Of a stretch of 64,000 bases of DNA, positions 19,201 through 29,211 are shown in pieces (positions within the stretch are counted from its first letter, which is position 1; every line of letters starts with the position of its first letter). Position numbers and translations under genes: made by a program. Under the pieces are notes generated by a model, which did not search any database, was not told the origin of the DNA, and was given only the letters and a program-made list of their open reading frames with translations. The stretch comes from Nitrosospira sp. 56-18 (GTDB taxonomy: Bacteria > Pseudomonadota > Gammaproteobacteria > Burkholderiales > Nitrosomonadaceae): assembly GCA_001899235.1 (NCBI GenBank), contig MKVR01000007.1, positions 124,001 to 188,000 on the forward strand. The letters are read 5' to 3'.

Positions 19201-19218
19201 TTATTCAGCGCTTCCTAA
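18878..19218. repeat. Family B MITE-like element, copy B1 (complete)
   Basis: About 341 bp with terminal inverted repeats: left TTAAGGAAGCGCTGAATAAA (18878 on) and right AGATTTATTCAGCGCTTCCT. The inside is GC-rich, shares CTTCCGAAAGGAAGATGCG and a CGTAGCC/GGCTACG palindrome with the copy at 47291-47640 and has no transposase. Its right end encodes the last residues GSAE and the stop of coaX. Confidence 0.85.
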
Positions 19219-20022
19219 GGTCTCCGAAACAGCAGCTGGCGTTTCCCGGGCGATTATCCTGAGACCATCGAGCACCAGGTTATCCACCACCACGGTAGTG
19301 GCATCGAGCCGGGCTTGAAGTTGCTGCGCCGCGCCGCCGCTGAGAATACAATCGGGCACGCGCCCCAGCGTAGCCGCAAGAATCGCGGCCATGCGGTCCA
19401 CCGCCCCGGCCATTGCGAGCAACGCGCCCGTGTACATGGCATCCACGGTGCGATCGGGATACTCGCAGAACTTTCCATTTCCCTGTTCCAGGGCAGCGGT
19501 ATTTTCAATCAATGCCTTTTGCATCAGGGCAAGGCCAGGTGTGATGATTCCTCCGAGAAACTCTCCAGTGTCGGAAAGCGTATCGACAGTCATGGCGGTG
19601 CCTGCGTCAACCACGAGGCAACCCTGGCGCTGCAGCTCCCACGCAGCGATGAGCGCAGCCCACCTGTCGCAACCAAGCTGCAAGGGCTCTGCATAATAGT
19701 TGCGCACCCCGCACTGGTATGCGGCAGCGGTAATCCATCGAGGTTCCGCCTGCCAGCGGCGGAATGATCTGGATAACTCTTCCGCGACCCCGGCTCCGCC
19801 TACGTGGGACACCATGATCTGGACCGGTTCCTCCATATCCCCCCATTCCTTGTCCAGCAGGGCCAGTCCATCCTTCGCTTCCGTTGTCCTCGCCGTTCCC
19901 TCCGGAACCTGCGCCACCTCCGCGGCCCCCTGCCTTACCCAATCCTGTCCATCATGCAGGCCCCACTGAATTCGCGTATTGCCGGAATCAACTGCCAGCA
20001 GAAGAGGTAAGGATGATTTCAT
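19201..20022 (-). CDS. coaX: Type III pantothenate kinase
   Basis: First step of CoA synthesis, phosphorylating pantothenate. Family motifs are LAVDSGNTRIQWGL (phosphate 1 loop), LGCDRWAALIAA, VVDAGTAMTVDTL and ILSGGAA. 273 residues from ATG 20022. Its ATG follows the birA stop by a single base, indicating translational coupling, and birA-coaX pairing is conserved in betaproteobacteria. The last four codons and stop are supplied by the family B1 repeat, so the native C-terminus may have been replaced. Confidence 0.94.
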   Translation of the reverse strand: MKSSLPLLLAVDSGNTRIQWGLHDGQDWVRQGAAEVAQVPEGTARTTEAKDGLALLDKEWGDMEEPVQIMVSHVGGAGVAEELSRSFRRWQAEPRWITAAAYQCGVRNYYAEPLQLGCDRWAALIAAWELQRQGCLVVDAGTAMTVDTLSDTGEFLGGIITPGLALMQKALIENTAALEQGNGKFCEYPDRTVDAMYTGALLAMAGAVDRMAAILAATLGRVPDCILSGGAAQQLQARLDATTVVVDNLVLDGLRIIARETPAAVSETLGSAE

Positions 20023-20023
20023 T

Positions 20024-21013
20024 TCAAAATGCCCTCCGTAGCGTAATTTCACCACCGCTATAGCGGTGGATTCCCGATGATGCCGACAGAAGCAGCGATC
20101 CGTCATCCGCCACGCCTTTTACCGTGCCCTCCCTGCTCGAACCATCAGGCAGATGAAGCATCACGGCTTTATGTTCGTAGGCATGGCGGCTTATCCACTC
20201 TTCCTTGAAGGATGCGAAGCCGAATTGCTCGAATTCCCTTAACGCCCGGGATAGCTCGATCATCAGCGCAGCGAGCATCCTGTTGCGATCCGGCATCCTG
20301 CCAGCCATGGAAAACACATCTGTCGTACCCTGGGGGATATTCGCCCGCACCTTGTCCGACAATCTCAGGTTCATGCCGATCCCGATCACTGCAACGGCAG
20401 GGCCCAGCATGTCGCCCTGCAATTCGATCAATACACCGGCAAGCTTGCAGAAATTGAATATCACATCGTTTGGCCACTTCAGGGTGGCACCTTGCACCCC
20501 GATGGATTCGAGCGCGCGCAGGATGACAACCCCGGTTGCCAGGCTCAAGCCTGACAGGAAGCTCGCGCCCTGGGGAAACCGCCACAACAAGGAAAATGTA
20601 AGGCTATCCCCCAGGCCGGAATGCCACTTCCGTCCATGGCGTCCCCGTCCGCCAGTTTGCAACTCCGCCGCCACCACCTGGATGCGATCGCTCCTCGCGT
20701 TCAACTCCGCTGCGGCCTTGTGCTGCAAAAAAGTATTCGTCGACTCGACGGTATCCAGCACTTCGAGGGCAAAGGCATCCGATTGCGATCCGAGGTATTC
20801 CAGGATCAGATCCCGCTCCAGCCATTGCATCGGTTCGCTCAACCGGTAACCCCGGCCATGGATTTTATATACCGTCAGCCCCACTTCATCCAGTCCGCGC
20901 AAGGCGTTCGACACGCTGCTTCGCGAGATGCCGTGATTTTCGGCAATGGCTGCGCCCGAATGAAATTCGCCATCGTTCAACGTGCGCAAAATGGAAAACG
21001 TCAACGGCTTCAT
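20024..21013 (-). CDS. birA: Bifunctional biotin-protein ligase / biotin operon repressor BirA
   Basis: Attaches biotin to carrier proteins through biotinyl-AMP. An N-terminal winged helix (about 1-65, with ISRSSVSNALRGLDEVGL) supports DNA binding; the ligase domain carries ETGGRGRHGRKW-like TGGRGRHGRKWHS, SLATGVVILRAL, KWPNDVIF and GIGMNL; the C-terminal SH3-like domain ends RYSGGEITLR. The ATG at 21013 matches the HTH start (MKPLTFSILRTLNDG). It forms an operon with coaX. Confidence 0.94.
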   Translation of the reverse strand: MKPLTFSILRTLNDGEFHSGAAIAENHGISRSSVSNALRGLDEVGLTVYKIHGRGYRLSEPMQWLERDLILEYLGSQSDAFALEVLDTVESTNTFLQHKAAAELNARSDRIQVVAAELQTGGRGRHGRKWHSGLGDSLTFSLLWRFPQGASFLSGLSLATGVVILRALESIGVQGATLKWPNDVIFNFCKLAGVLIELQGDMLGPAVAVIGIGMNLRLSDKVRANIPQGTTDVFSMAGRMPDRNRMLAALMIELSRALREFEQFGFASFKEEWISRHAYEHKAVMLHLPDGSSREGTVKGVADDGSLLLSASSGIHRYSGGEITLRRAF

Positions 21014-21228
21014 GTTAACCAGTTTAGTGCAAATACCGCCGGCTGCCTCGCCGCGACACTCGACTATGGAGAAGTAAGCTCGAAACAGGCCATTGCAGCA
21101 TTGTAGGCCAGGGTTAACGCAGCGCAACCCGACATTCCAGCATAAAATTGCTATGCATCGGTTTCGAAAAACATCCACTCTATTGGAAAAGCAAGCTCAG
21201 AGTAAATTTTTACGAAAGTGATTCCTAC

Positions 21229-21234
21229 TATAAT
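21229..21234 (+). promoter_or_regulatory. Probable -10 element of glnS
   Basis: A perfect TATAAT about 45 bases before the glnS start, preceded by an AT-rich stretch without a good -35 hexamer. Confidence 0.45.
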
Positions 21235-21278
21235 AGTCCGAACAGCAAGGAGCATCTCATGACACCCAAGAGGATAAC

Positions 21279-22979
21279 TTGAAACACGAACCTGCAGCCG
21301 ACAGCCCAGTTGCTTCCAACTTCATCCGCAGCATCATCGAGGAAGACCATCGTTCAGGCAAATGGAATGGACGGGTGGAAACCCGCTTCCCCCCGGAACC
21401 GAACGGCTATCTTCATATCGGTCATGCCAAAAGCATTTGCCTGAATTTCGGCATTGCCCGTGACTACCACGGCAAGTGCCATCTGCGATTCGATGATACC
21501 AATCCCGAAAAGGAAGAGCAGGAATATGTGGACTCCATCATCGAGTCGGTCAAGTGGCTCGGCTTCGACTGGGGCAATTGCATGCATTATGCTTCGGACT
21601 ATTTCGACAAGCTATATCAATTCGCCGAATACCTCATCACCCGCGACAAAGCCTATGTCGACAGCCTGACAGCCGATGAAATCCGCGACTTCCGGGGCAC
21701 GTTGACCGAAAGCGGACGCAACAGTCCCTACCGGGATCGAAGCATCGAGGAAAACCTGGATTTGTTCCGCCGCATGAAAGCCGGCGAATTCCCTGATGGA
21801 ACGCATGTCCTGCGCGCCAAAATCGATATGAGCGCTCCGAACATCAATCTTCGCGATCCCGTCATCTATCGGATTCGCCGGGTCTGGCACCACCGGACCG
21901 GAGACAAATGGTGCATCTACCCGATGTACGACTATACCCACTGCATTTCCGATTCGCTGGAGAAAATAACCCATTCCCTGTGCACCCTGGAATTCGAAGA
22001 TCACCGTCCGCTCTATGACTGGACACTCGACCAGTTGAGCGACGCACTTCCCTGCCATCCGCAGCAGATCGAATTTGCGCGGCTGAACCTTACCTATGCC
22101 GTCATGAGCAAGCGCAAGCTGATCGACCTTGTGGAGAATCACCTGGTCGATGGCTGGGACGATCCGCGCATGACCACCCTGGCGGGCCTGCGGCGCCGCG
22201 GCTACACCCCCCAATCCATCCGTCTCTTCGCCGAGCGCATTGGCATCAGCAAGGCAGATTCATGGATAGACATGGGCGTGCTGGAGGACTGCCTGAGAGA
22301 GGATTTGAATGAGCGCGCGCCCCGGCGCGTTGCCGTTCTCGATCCGCTGAAAGTCGTGATCGACAATTTTCCCGAAAATGCGGAAGAAGACTGCCTCGCG
22401 CCGAATCACCCGCAAAAGCCCGAGTGGGGAACCCGCACCCTGCCCCTCACGAAGACCGTCTATATCGAACGCAACGACTTCATGGAAACGCCATCCAAGG
22501 GCTATTTCCGCCTCTCTCCCGAAAAGGAAGTACGGCTTCGCTATGCTTATATCATAAAATGTACTGGCGTCATAAAAGATGCAAATGGCGAAATCATGGA
22601 AATCCACTGCACTTATGATCCCGATACCCGGAGCGGCACGGCGGGCGCGGAAACACGCAAGGTCAAGGGCAATATCCACTGGCTCTCCGCGGAACACGCC
22701 GGGAAGGCGGAAGTGCGGCTTTACGATCGCCTGTTCGCGCACCCCTATCCCGATGCCGGCGGGCGGGATTACAAGGAAGCGCTCAACCCCGATTCCAAAC
22801 ACATCATCAGCGCGCTGGTGGAATCCTCGCTGGATCAGCCGCAACCGGAAGAGCGCTTCCAGTTCGAGCGCCACGGATACTTCATCGCGGACAGCAGGGA
22901 TTCGATGCCGGGCAAACCCGTATTCAACAGAGGAGTCACGCTTCGGGATTCCTGGGGGAAATCGGGGGAAGTCCGGTAG
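21279..22979 (+). CDS. glnS: Glutaminyl-tRNA synthetase
   Basis: Class I synthetase charging tRNA-Gln. HIGH motif in [21 protein letters not shown]-type motif in [12 protein letters not shown], and [13 protein letters not shown]; the anticodon-binding beta barrels fill the C-terminal third. 566 residues. The only start in frame is TTG at 21279 with AAGAGG six bases before it. A better-placed ATG at 21259 (AAGGAG eight bases upstream) is one base out of frame and reads seven codons before a TGA that overlaps the TTG. Confidence 0.95.
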   Translation: MKHEPAADSPVASNFIRSIIEEDHRSGKWNGRVETRFPPEPNGYLHIGHAKSICLNFGIARDYHGKCHLRFDDTNPEKEEQEYVDSIIESVKWLGFDWGNCMHYASDYFDKLYQFAEYLITRDKAYVDSLTADEIRDFRGTLTESGRNSPYRDRSIEENLDLFRRMKAGEFPDGTHVLRAKIDMSAPNINLRDPVIYRIRRVWHHRTGDKWCIYPMYDYTHCISDSLEKITHSLCTLEFEDHRPLYDWTLDQLSDALPCHPQQIEFARLNLTYAVMSKRKLIDLVENHLVDGWDDPRMTTLAGLRRRGYTPQSIRLFAERIGISKADSWIDMGVLEDCLREDLNERAPRRVAVLDPLKVVIDNFPENAEEDCLAPNHPQKPEWGTRTLPLTKTVYIERNDFMETPSKGYFRLSPEKEVRLRYAYIIKCTGVIKDANGEIMEIHCTYDPDTRSGTAGAETRKVKGNIHWLSAEHAGKAEVRLYDRLFAHPYPDAGGRDYKEALNPDSKHIISALVESSLDQPQPEERFQFERHGYFIADSRDSMPGKPVFNRGVTLRDSWGKSGEVR

Positions 22980-23393
22980 CCTCCTGCATCAGTTCAAACC
23001 GGAAATGCATTTCATCCTGTCTGCAACAGTTGTTGTCCGGCCAGAAAAAATGCCATGAACACGTCATCCCGGGCTTGACCCGGGATCCAGCCCCAAGCCA
23101 GCAAAAGCACTCTCCTCAATACGGTTGAAGTCGTACAAATCATCCGCTACAAGACTGGATAGTTATTGTTCTCTACAATTGGTGCAATGAACTCTTCCCT
23201 TTCTCGTCTTTTTTCGCTAGCATACTGCATACTGAACATGAGGAACCCCGCAATAGAAATATCAGGCATGCGGGAATGATCCTGTTAATTTTGAGAATCG
23301 GCTTTCCGGTTCCGAGTGTCTCTGAAAGCGGTTTGGGTACCCAGCCTTGCCGCCTCGCCCAACCAAATACATCAACCTTTGAATGAGAGCCTA
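22980..23393. other. glnS-trxA intergenic region
   Basis: 414 bases without a plausible gene. It holds a short palindrome (23063-23089). No clear promoter could be assigned to trxA. Confidence 0.5.
23063..23089. repeat. REP-like palindrome
   Basis: ATCCCGGG-cttga-CCCGGGAT flanked by GTC and CCAG. The same consensus (CATCCCGGGCTTGACCCGGG) is a common dispersed palindrome in proteobacterial genomes. Only one copy seen in this window. Confidence 0.55.
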
Positions 23394-23720
23394 ATGAGCC
23401 AGCACATCCATCACGTTTCCGACGGAACCTTTGAATCCGAAGTATTGCAGGCAACTGTGCCGGTGCTGGTGGATTACTGGGCAGAATGGTGCGGTCCATG
23501 CAAGATGATTGCTCCCATCCTGGATGAAGTGGCGCAGGAATACGGGGATCGCCTCAAGATCGCCAAGTTGAATATCGACGAAAATCAGGCCACGCCGCAG
23601 AAATACGGCATTCGCGGCATACCCACGCTTATGCTGTTCAAGAATGGAAATATCGAAGCAACCAAGGTCGGTGCGCTATCCAAATCCCAATTGACCGCGT
23701 TTATTGACAGCCATATCTAA
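23394..23720 (+). CDS. trxA: Thioredoxin 1
   Basis: 108-residue cytosolic disulfide reductase with the active site WAEWCGPCK (C33, C36), the cis-proline loop [14 protein letters not shown] and the conserved KLNIDENQ. The ATG at 23394 gives the standard length. trxA followed by rho is a conserved proteobacterial order; rho begins 149 bases later. Confidence 0.96.
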   Translation: MSQHIHHVSDGTFESEVLQATVPVLVDYWAEWCGPCKMIAPILDEVAQEYGDRLKIAKLNIDENQATPQKYGIRGIPTLMLFKNGNIEATKVGALSKSQLTAFIDSHI

Positions 23721-23868
23721 ACCCGTTAATCTTATAGTCAAGCCTCCCTTATTTAAAGCAAAGCGGAACCAAGTCAGGTTAACCGCTTCTAAATCTAGCT
23801 ACGCCCCGTCAGCATTTCCCAACGCTCCAGACGCTTTACGCCTGTTTACTCCTTCGCGGGTTCCACTC

Positions 23869-25128
23869 ATGCACTTATCCGACCTCAAGAACTTTCACGT
23901 CACCGAACTGGTGGAGATGGCCATCGCCAACGAAATAGATGGAGCCAACCGCCTGCGAAAACAGGATTTGATCTTCGCCTTGCTGAAAAATCAGGCACGC
24001 AAGGGCGAGAGCATTTTTGGAGAAGGCACTCTGGAAGTATTGCAGGACGGTTTTGGCTTCCTGCGCTCTCCGGATACCTCCTATCTCGCGGGCCCTGACG
24101 ACATCTATGTTTCCCCCAGCCAGATCAGGCGCTTCAATCTGCACACCGGGGATTCCATAGAAGGCGAAATTCGGACCCCGAAGGACGGGGAGCGCTACTT
24201 TGCACTGGTCAAGGTGGACAAAGTCAATAACGAACCGCCCGAGCATTCCAAGCACAAAATACTCTTTGAAAATCTCACTCCCCTCTTCCCCACGCAGCGC
24301 CTGCTCCTTGAGCGCGATATCAAAGCTGAAGAAAATGTAACCAGCCGCATCATCGACCTCATCGCACCCATCGGAAAAGGACAGCGCGCCCTGCTGGTGG
24401 CAAGCCCCAAATCCGGAAAAACGGTGATGCTTCAGCACATCGCGCATGCAATTGCCGCCAACCATCCGGATGTCATTTTGATGGTATTGCTGATAGACGA
24501 GCGTCCTGAAGAGGTGACCGAAATGATCCGCTCGGTCAGGGGTGAAGTGGTCTCATCCACTTTCGATGAGCCCGCAGTGCGGCACGTGCAAGTTGCCGAC
24601 ATGGTGATCGAAAAAGCCAAGCGCCTCGTGGAGCACAAAAAAGACGTGGTGATATTGCTGGACTCCATCACCCGCCTTGCGCGCGCCTACAATACCGTGG
24701 TGCCCGCATCCGGGAAAGTGCTTACCGGCGGGGTCGACGCCAATGCGCTGCAACGGCCAAAACGGTTTTTCGGCGCTGCCCGCAACATTGAAGAAGGCGG
24801 TTCCCTGACTATCATCGCCACGGCGCTGGTCGATACCGGCTCGCGCATGGATGATGTCATCTATGAGGAATTCAAGGGCACCGGCAACATGGAAATCCAC
24901 CTCGACCGGCGCATGGCGGAAAAGCGGACCTATCCCGCCATCAACGTCAACCGCTCCGGCACCCGCAAGGAGGAACTGCTTATCAAGCCGGATGTCCTGC
25001 AAAAAATCTGGGTGCTGCGCAAACTGCTCTATCCCATGGATGACATGGACGCAATGGAATTCCTGCTCGACAAAATCAAGGCCACCAAAAATAACGCAGA
25101 TTTCTTCGATTCAATGCGCCGGGTATAA
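23869..25128 (+). CDS. rho: Transcription termination factor Rho
   Basis: Hexameric RNA helicase, 419 residues. The Rho-N domain opens [18 protein letters not shown], followed by the RNA-binding cold-shock-like domain ([13 protein letters not shown]), a P-loop ASPKSGKT at about 178-185, Walker [17 protein letters not shown] and the Q-loop/R-loop region [13 protein letters not shown]. The family start at 23869 is used; the frame is open upstream. The 149-base leader after trxA may carry the usual Rho autoregulation, which is inference. Confidence 0.96.
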   Translation: MHLSDLKNFHVTELVEMAIANEIDGANRLRKQDLIFALLKNQARKGESIFGEGTLEVLQDGFGFLRSPDTSYLAGPDDIYVSPSQIRRFNLHTGDSIEGEIRTPKDGERYFALVKVDKVNNEPPEHSKHKILFENLTPLFPTQRLLLERDIKAEENVTSRIIDLIAPIGKGQRALLVASPKSGKTVMLQHIAHAIAANHPDVILMVLLIDERPEEVTEMIRSVRGEVVSSTFDEPAVRHVQVADMVIEKAKRLVEHKKDVVILLDSITRLARAYNTVVPASGKVLTGGVDANALQRPKRFFGAARNIEEGGSLTIIATALVDTGSRMDDVIYEEFKGTGNMEIHLDRRMAEKRTYPAINVNRSGTRKEELLIKPDVLQKIWVLRKLLYPMDDMDAMEFLLDKIKATKNNADFFDSMRRV

Positions 25129-25300
25129 GCATTCCCCATCGCGCCCGCCTTTCGGGCTGGAAGGCTGGAATAACCCGCGTACCCCACGGCTCGATCAGCT
25201 TTTGCCAAAAAAGTGCGAACCGTCCAGGCCCCGTGATACAGGTTTCCGCTTACCGTCGCCGGTATTATCTCGACACGCAATCCAGCTTCTGAACATACTA

Positions 25301-25329
25301 TTGTAACCTATCCCTCACTAGTGGATAAT
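25301..25329 (+). promoter_or_regulatory. Sigma-70 promoter of rpmE
   Basis: TTGTAA (25301-25306), 17-base spacer, GATAAT (25324-25329), about 60 bases before the rpmE start. Confidence 0.6.
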
Positions 25330-25391
25330 ATGCGGTTTTTGCTAGCGGCCCTAGCCGGTATCGCTTGAACAGGAACAAGGAGAATAAAGTC

Positions 25392-25616
25392 ATGAAATCA
25401 GGAATTCATCCAAATTATCAGGAAATTACCGTGACATGCAGTTGCGGCAATACCTTCCAGACGCGTTCCACCATGGGCAAGCCACTGCATATCGAAGTGT
25501 GTTCGGTTTGTCATCCGTTCTATACCGGAAAGCAAAAAATCGTGGACACAGCGGGACGGGTGGAGAAATTCCGTCAAAAATACGGCAAGAAGGCCGAAAA
25601 GCAGGCAGCAGTTTAA
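25392..25616 (+). CDS. rpmE: 50S ribosomal protein L31
   Basis: 74-residue zinc-binding L31: [20 protein letters not shown] with the CxC pair, then [15 protein letters not shown] with CxxC. It has its own promoter and an intrinsic terminator. ATG at 25392 with AAGGAG upstream. Confidence 0.96.
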   Translation: MKSGIHPNYQEITVTCSCGNTFQTRSTMGKPLHIEVCSVCHPFYTGKQKIVDTAGRVEKFRQKYGKKAEKQAAV

Positions 25617-25648
25617 GAAAGATAAGAAAGAACTTGTCTGTATGTTTT

Positions 25649-25674
25649 AAAGGCAGCCAATGGCTGCCTTTTTT
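25649..25674 (+). terminator. Intrinsic terminator of rpmE
   Basis: AAAGGCAGCC-aat-GGCTGCCTTTTTT: ten-base stem with a three-base loop and a T run, 33 bases after the rpmE stop. Confidence 0.9.
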
Positions 25675-25695
25675 ATTGGCGAATCATTGCTGCTG

Positions 25696-25725
25696 CCAGG
25701 GCCGGTTAACACTTGCTTCGCACCC
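25696..25725. repeat. Family C palindrome, left half copy
   Basis: CCAGGGCCGGTTAACACTTG followed by CTTCGCACCC matches the left arm and start of the centre of the palindrome at 6362-6422. The right arm is missing; a family A element begins 28 bases later. Confidence 0.5.
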
Positions 25726-25752
25726 ACGACGGTGGCAGACATGAAACGCGCA

Positions 25753-26012
25753 TTAACCTGAATCCGGCAGTTGGGCAGGGTCGAGTGTGTGATTTTTAGA
25801 GTGCAGGGAAGGCGCAATGACGCGGAATGGCTATTCCATTTTCCAGGGAGTTGCAACGCAGCGATGTGCCGCAAAAATCGCGCAATCCGTCCCTGTACGT
25901 CCCATGCAGGTGGGTACGTCCCATGCAGGTGGATGTCGCGTACCGCAAAAAATTTTTATGGATCATAGATTTAAACCGGAAATGAGCGGTCAGCTGCCGG
26001 ATTTGGGATTAA
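25753..26012. repeat. Family A MITE-like element, copy A3
   Basis: About 260 bp with left end TTAACCTGAATCCGGCAG and right end CTGCCGGATTTGGGATTAA, an imperfect inverted pair. It has a small internal duplication, TACGTCCCATGCAGGTGG twice near 25896-25932, absent from copy A1. The right 55 bases are read as the start of the downstream M48 protease gene. Confidence 0.8.
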
Positions 26013-27475
26013 CCCTTCTCTCCGGACTGGCCTGCCTGCTGCTGGCCGCCTGCGCGGTCAATCCGGTTACCGGAAACAGGAATTTTACCCTGTTGTCGGA
26101 AGCGGACGAGATGCGCAAAGGGCAGCAGGCGGCTGTAGAGATAGGCAAGACGTATGAAGTATATGACGACCTGCCCGCATTGCAGGCATATGTCGATGAA
26201 ATCGGGCAGAAGCTGGCAAAAAGCAGCCATAGACCCAAGCTAGCCTATCATTTCACCGTTGTTGACAGTCCCGAGGTGAATGCGTTTGCCCTGCCTGGAG
26301 GCTACATCTACGTAACCCGCGGCATCCTGGCATATCTCAACTCTGAAGCCGAGCTTGCCGCCGTGCTGGGGCATGAAATCGGCCATGTCACGGCGCGGCA
26401 CAGCGTCCAGCAATACAGCGCTGCAACCGCCGCCAACGTCGCCACCACCGTTGGGGGGATCGCCGCGTCAGTATTCCTCCCGCAACTCGGAGGGCAACTG
26501 GCCCAGGGCATTCAAAGCCTCCTGGGGTTTGGCGGCGACGTTCTGCTTTCAGGCTATGGGCGCAGCCATGAACTGGAGGCAGATCGTCTCGGCGCCGAAT
26601 ATCTGGCGCGAAGCGGTTACGATCCACAAGCTATGATAAGGGTCATCGCCGTGCTCAAGAACCAGGAGCTGTTCGACATCGAGGTCGCACGGGAGGAAGG
26701 GCGGAAGCCACGGCGATATCACGGTCTGTTTGCCTCTCATCCGGATAACGATACACGGCTGCAGGAGGTGATCGCCGAAGCACAGCAGTATACGAAGCCC
26801 GGTGTGGCGGATGACCGGCGCGAGGAGTTCCTGCACCACACCCAGGGGATGATTTTCGGCGATTCGGCCAGGCATGGGATCGTAAGGGGAAATACCTTTC
26901 AGCATGGGGAAATGGGGTTCACGCTGTCATTTCCTCCCGAATGGCGCATTCAGAACCAGCCTCAGGAAGTCGTGGCGACCAGTCCCGACGGAAAAGCGCT
27001 AATGGCTTTGAGCCTTCTCGACAAGGCCCGCGGTTCGCCTGCTGATCTTGCGCGGGATCGTCTCCGGCTCGATTCCGCCGTGCAGATATTATCGATGACC
27101 AGCAATGGCCTGCCTGCCGCGATTCTGAATTCGCCGCCAGAATGGGATGGAAAGCCATTCAAGGCAGGTGTCATCTATCTCGGGGATAACGCATACCTTC
27201 TTGCGGGCAGGGGCGATTCTTCCGAAGCATTCGATCGTCACCGGGAAGAAATTTCCGGGACTATCGAAAGCTTTCGCGCACTTTCGGATAGGGAGAAAAA
27301 ATCGATCAAACCCCTGGAGATCAAGACCATCAGGGTCACCAGGGGCACGACCTATGGCAGCCTTGCAGCGAAGTCCCCTTTGGGAAGCCACGCGGAAAAT
27401 TACCTGCGCCTGCTCAACGGGCATTATCCCGCCGGAGAGCTGGTGTCCGGTCAGATTATCAAGGTCGTTCAATAA
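25958..27475 (+). CDS. M48-family zinc metalloprotease, lipoprotein (BepA/YfgC-like)
   Basis: 505-residue envelope protease. Signal peptide ends in the lipobox LLLAAC (C32). The zinc site is HEIGH (139-143) with the third ligand in ELEADRLGAEYL (about 205). The mature start NPVTGNRNFTLLSEADE is typical of M48 lipoproteins. The C-terminal half (about 310-490) resembles a PA-type accessory domain. The start ATG at 25958 and about 16 codons of the N-region lie within the family A3 repeat; an alternative ATG at 25985 also does. Likely role: outer-membrane protein quality control, inferred from the family. Confidence 0.85.
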   Translation: MDHRFKPEMSGQLPDLGLTLLSGLACLLLAACAVNPVTGNRNFTLLSEADEMRKGQQAAVEIGKTYEVYDDLPALQAYVDEIGQKLAKSSHRPKLAYHFTVVDSPEVNAFALPGGYIYVTRGILAYLNSEAELAAVLGHEIGHVTARHSVQQYSAATAANVATTVGGIAASVFLPQLGGQLAQGIQSLLGFGGDVLLSGYGRSHELEADRLGAEYLARSGYDPQAMIRVIAVLKNQELFDIEVAREEGRKPRRYHGLFASHPDNDTRLQEVIAEAQQYTKPGVADDRREEFLHHTQGMIFGDSARHGIVRGNTFQHGEMGFTLSFPPEWRIQNQPQEVVATSPDGKALMALSLLDKARGSPADLARDRLRLDSAVQILSMTSNGLPAAILNSPPEWDGKPFKAGVIYLGDNAYLLAGRGDSSEAFDRHREEISGTIESFRALSDREKKSIKPLEIKTIRVTRGTTYGSLAAKSPLGSHAENYLRLLNGHYPAGELVSGQIIKVVQ

Positions 27476-27540
27476 GGGAGTTCCTGAACCTGGCATGGTG
27501 CGCGTCCTCTGCCTATGATGGCAGTCCCGCCATGCCGGAA

Positions 27541-28200
27541 TCAGCCATATTGCGCCAATTGGGGATAATCGGTTATGACTCCATCCACGCCCAGTTCCCG
27601 GCAAATGTCATGCTCTGCTTTCGTTACCGGGCCAAAGACGAAATTGCGAAAACCGTTGGTAGCGGTCTCTTTCAAGAGATTTTCATCCATGACCTCATAA
27701 TCCCAGACGATGTGATTAATTCTGGGATTATCGCTATGGTTGAGGTCTGCCAGCAGTGAATCGAGAGTCTGGGGCCGATGCGCAACCAGTAATCCGCAAT
27801 TGACCTTGAGGGACGATGCGCAGATACCCACCAGGTCATGGCGAAAAGAAGTGACCACAATGCGATGGGTTTCATGATGTTTCTCCAGTATCCGGATGAC
27901 CAGGGGCAGCGCCACTGCCGCCTTGACCTCGATGTTCCATAGCACATTGCGAAAATGCTCCAGCGCCTCATCCAGGGTCGGCACTTCGTGGCCCATCACC
28001 TGCTCCAGCTCGACGCGCGTAAGCTCCGCTACCGGATATCCGCCCACGACGCGGTCATGGACCAGTACCGGCGCGTAGTCTTTACTGAGACGGACGTCGG
28101 TTTCGATCCCGCTCACCCCCATGTTCACCGCTGCCTCGAAAGCGCCAAATGTATTTTCAGGAAAGGCGGCATGGTAGCCGCGATGCGCCAGGATCAGCAT
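27541..28200 (-). CDS. Glycerophosphodiester phosphodiesterase family protein
   Basis: 219-residue cytosolic-type GDPD that splits glycerophosphodiesters. Motifs: AHRGYHAAFPENT (catalytic H, R, E), GIETDVRLSKDYAPVLVHD (metal-binding E, D, H), NIEVKAA and DGVITDYP near the end. No signal peptide. It follows the alpha/beta hydrolase gene on the same strand by about 100 bases. Confidence 0.88.
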   Translation of the reverse strand: MLILAHRGYHAAFPENTFGAFEAAVNMGVSGIETDVRLSKDYAPVLVHDRVVGGYPVAELTRVELEQVMGHEVPTLDEALEHFRNVLWNIEVKAAVALPLVIRILEKHHETHRIVVTSFRHDLVGICASSLKVNCGLLVAHRPQTLDSLLADLNHSDNPRINHIVWDYEVMDENLLKETATNGFRNFVFGPVTKAEHDICRELGVDGVITDYPQLAQYG

Positions 28201-28306
28201 GATATGTTCCCAGGATCAAAATTCAACAGCGCTTGAGGAGCAAGGGAGCAAGCAAGCTCTTTTATTTTTCCTTTCCATCTTGCCCGCCTGCGGCAAGCCG
28301 CCTTCG

Positions 28307-29167
28307 TTATTCATACGTTGCCAGGCTGCGCGCCATGAACTCCGATAATGCGCGCATCCAGGCTTCCCGCATGAAAATGAACCCGTCGTTATGGCCACCT
28401 TCCAGTTCAATGAATTCCCTGGGTTCCGGCGCGGCCTCATACAGCGCCTGGCCATGCGCGAAAGGAACGATTTCATCCTGTGGGCTGTGCGCGATGAGCA
28501 CCGGACAGACAACCGACCGCAAGTATTCGAGCGTATTGTAATTGAAGCGGGAAAGCAGGCGTACTGGCAGAAAAGGATATATTTTTTCCGCCATATCAGG
28601 CAAGGAAGTGAAGGCCGAAGCCAGAACCAGCAATCCCGGCCGTTCGTGCGCTGCAAGCCATGCGGCAACCGCGCCGCCGAGGGATTCGCCGAATAATGCA
28701 ATACGGTCCGGCCGGATACCCTTTTCTTCTACGAGATAATTCCACGCTGCTTCTGCATCGGCGTACGTGCCGGGTTCCGAAGGAGTACCGCTGCTTTGGC
28801 CATAGCCGCGATAATCGAAAATAAATGTCTGATACCCCAGCTTGTGGAACATCGATAGGTAGTCGATCCGGTGCGATATATTCCCCGCGTTGCCATGGAA
28901 GAACAGCACTGTCCCTCTTGCGGCCTGCGCGGGCACAAACCAGCCATGAAGCGAGAGACCATCTTTCGTCCGGAGAGTCACTGATTCATAGGGTAATTCC
29001 AGTTGTTCGGGCGTCGCAATGAAATCTCCTCCGGTTTGCGGAAAATAGACCAGATGCGATTGGGCAAAAAACAGGAATGCCGCCAGCAGGGCATAAGCGC
29101 TTGCAATCATGATAGCCAGGCCGAGCAGCATGCGCATCGAAAGTGAGAGCAGGTCCAGGACTTGCAA
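28307..29167 (-). CDS. Membrane-anchored alpha/beta hydrolase (BEM46/ABHD13-like)
   Basis: 286 residues: an N-terminal helix (about 12-36), then the hydrolase core with oxyanion region [12 protein letters not shown], nucleophile elbow GESLGG, acid in [10 protein letters not shown] and His in EGGHNDGF. The family includes lipid- or ester-acting hydrolases of unknown substrate. The gene is divergent from ppa; the two 5' ends overlap regulatory space. Confidence 0.82.
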   Translation of the reverse strand: MQVLDLLSLSMRMLLGLAIMIASAYALLAAFLFFAQSHLVYFPQTGGDFIATPEQLELPYESVTLRTKDGLSLHGWFVPAQAARGTVLFFHGNAGNISHRIDYLSMFHKLGYQTFIFDYRGYGQSSGTPSEPGTYADAEAAWNYLVEEKGIRPDRIALFGESLGGAVAAWLAAHERPGLLVLASAFTSLPDMAEKIYPFLPVRLLSRFNYNTLEYLRSVVCPVLIAHSPQDEIVPFAHGQALYEAAPEPREFIELEGGHNDGFIFMREAWMRALSEFMARSLATYE

Positions 29168-29211
29168 GTATAATAATCGCTGTCCGATATGAATATGACA
29201 CGGGAACAGAC

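Larger units (their letters stand above)
25617..25957. other. rpmE-M48 protease gap occupied by repeats
   Basis: 341 bases holding the rpmE terminator, a family C half copy (25696-25725) and most of the family A3 element. No unique sequence of note and no other gene. Confidence 0.6.

Noticed and set aside
22985-23010. Possible family A fragment after glnS
   Set aside because: Only about 14 bases (CAAACCGGAAATGC) match; could be chance.
25141-25157. GCCCG/CGGGC hairpin after rho as terminator
   Set aside because: Five-base stem without a T run; too weak to call.
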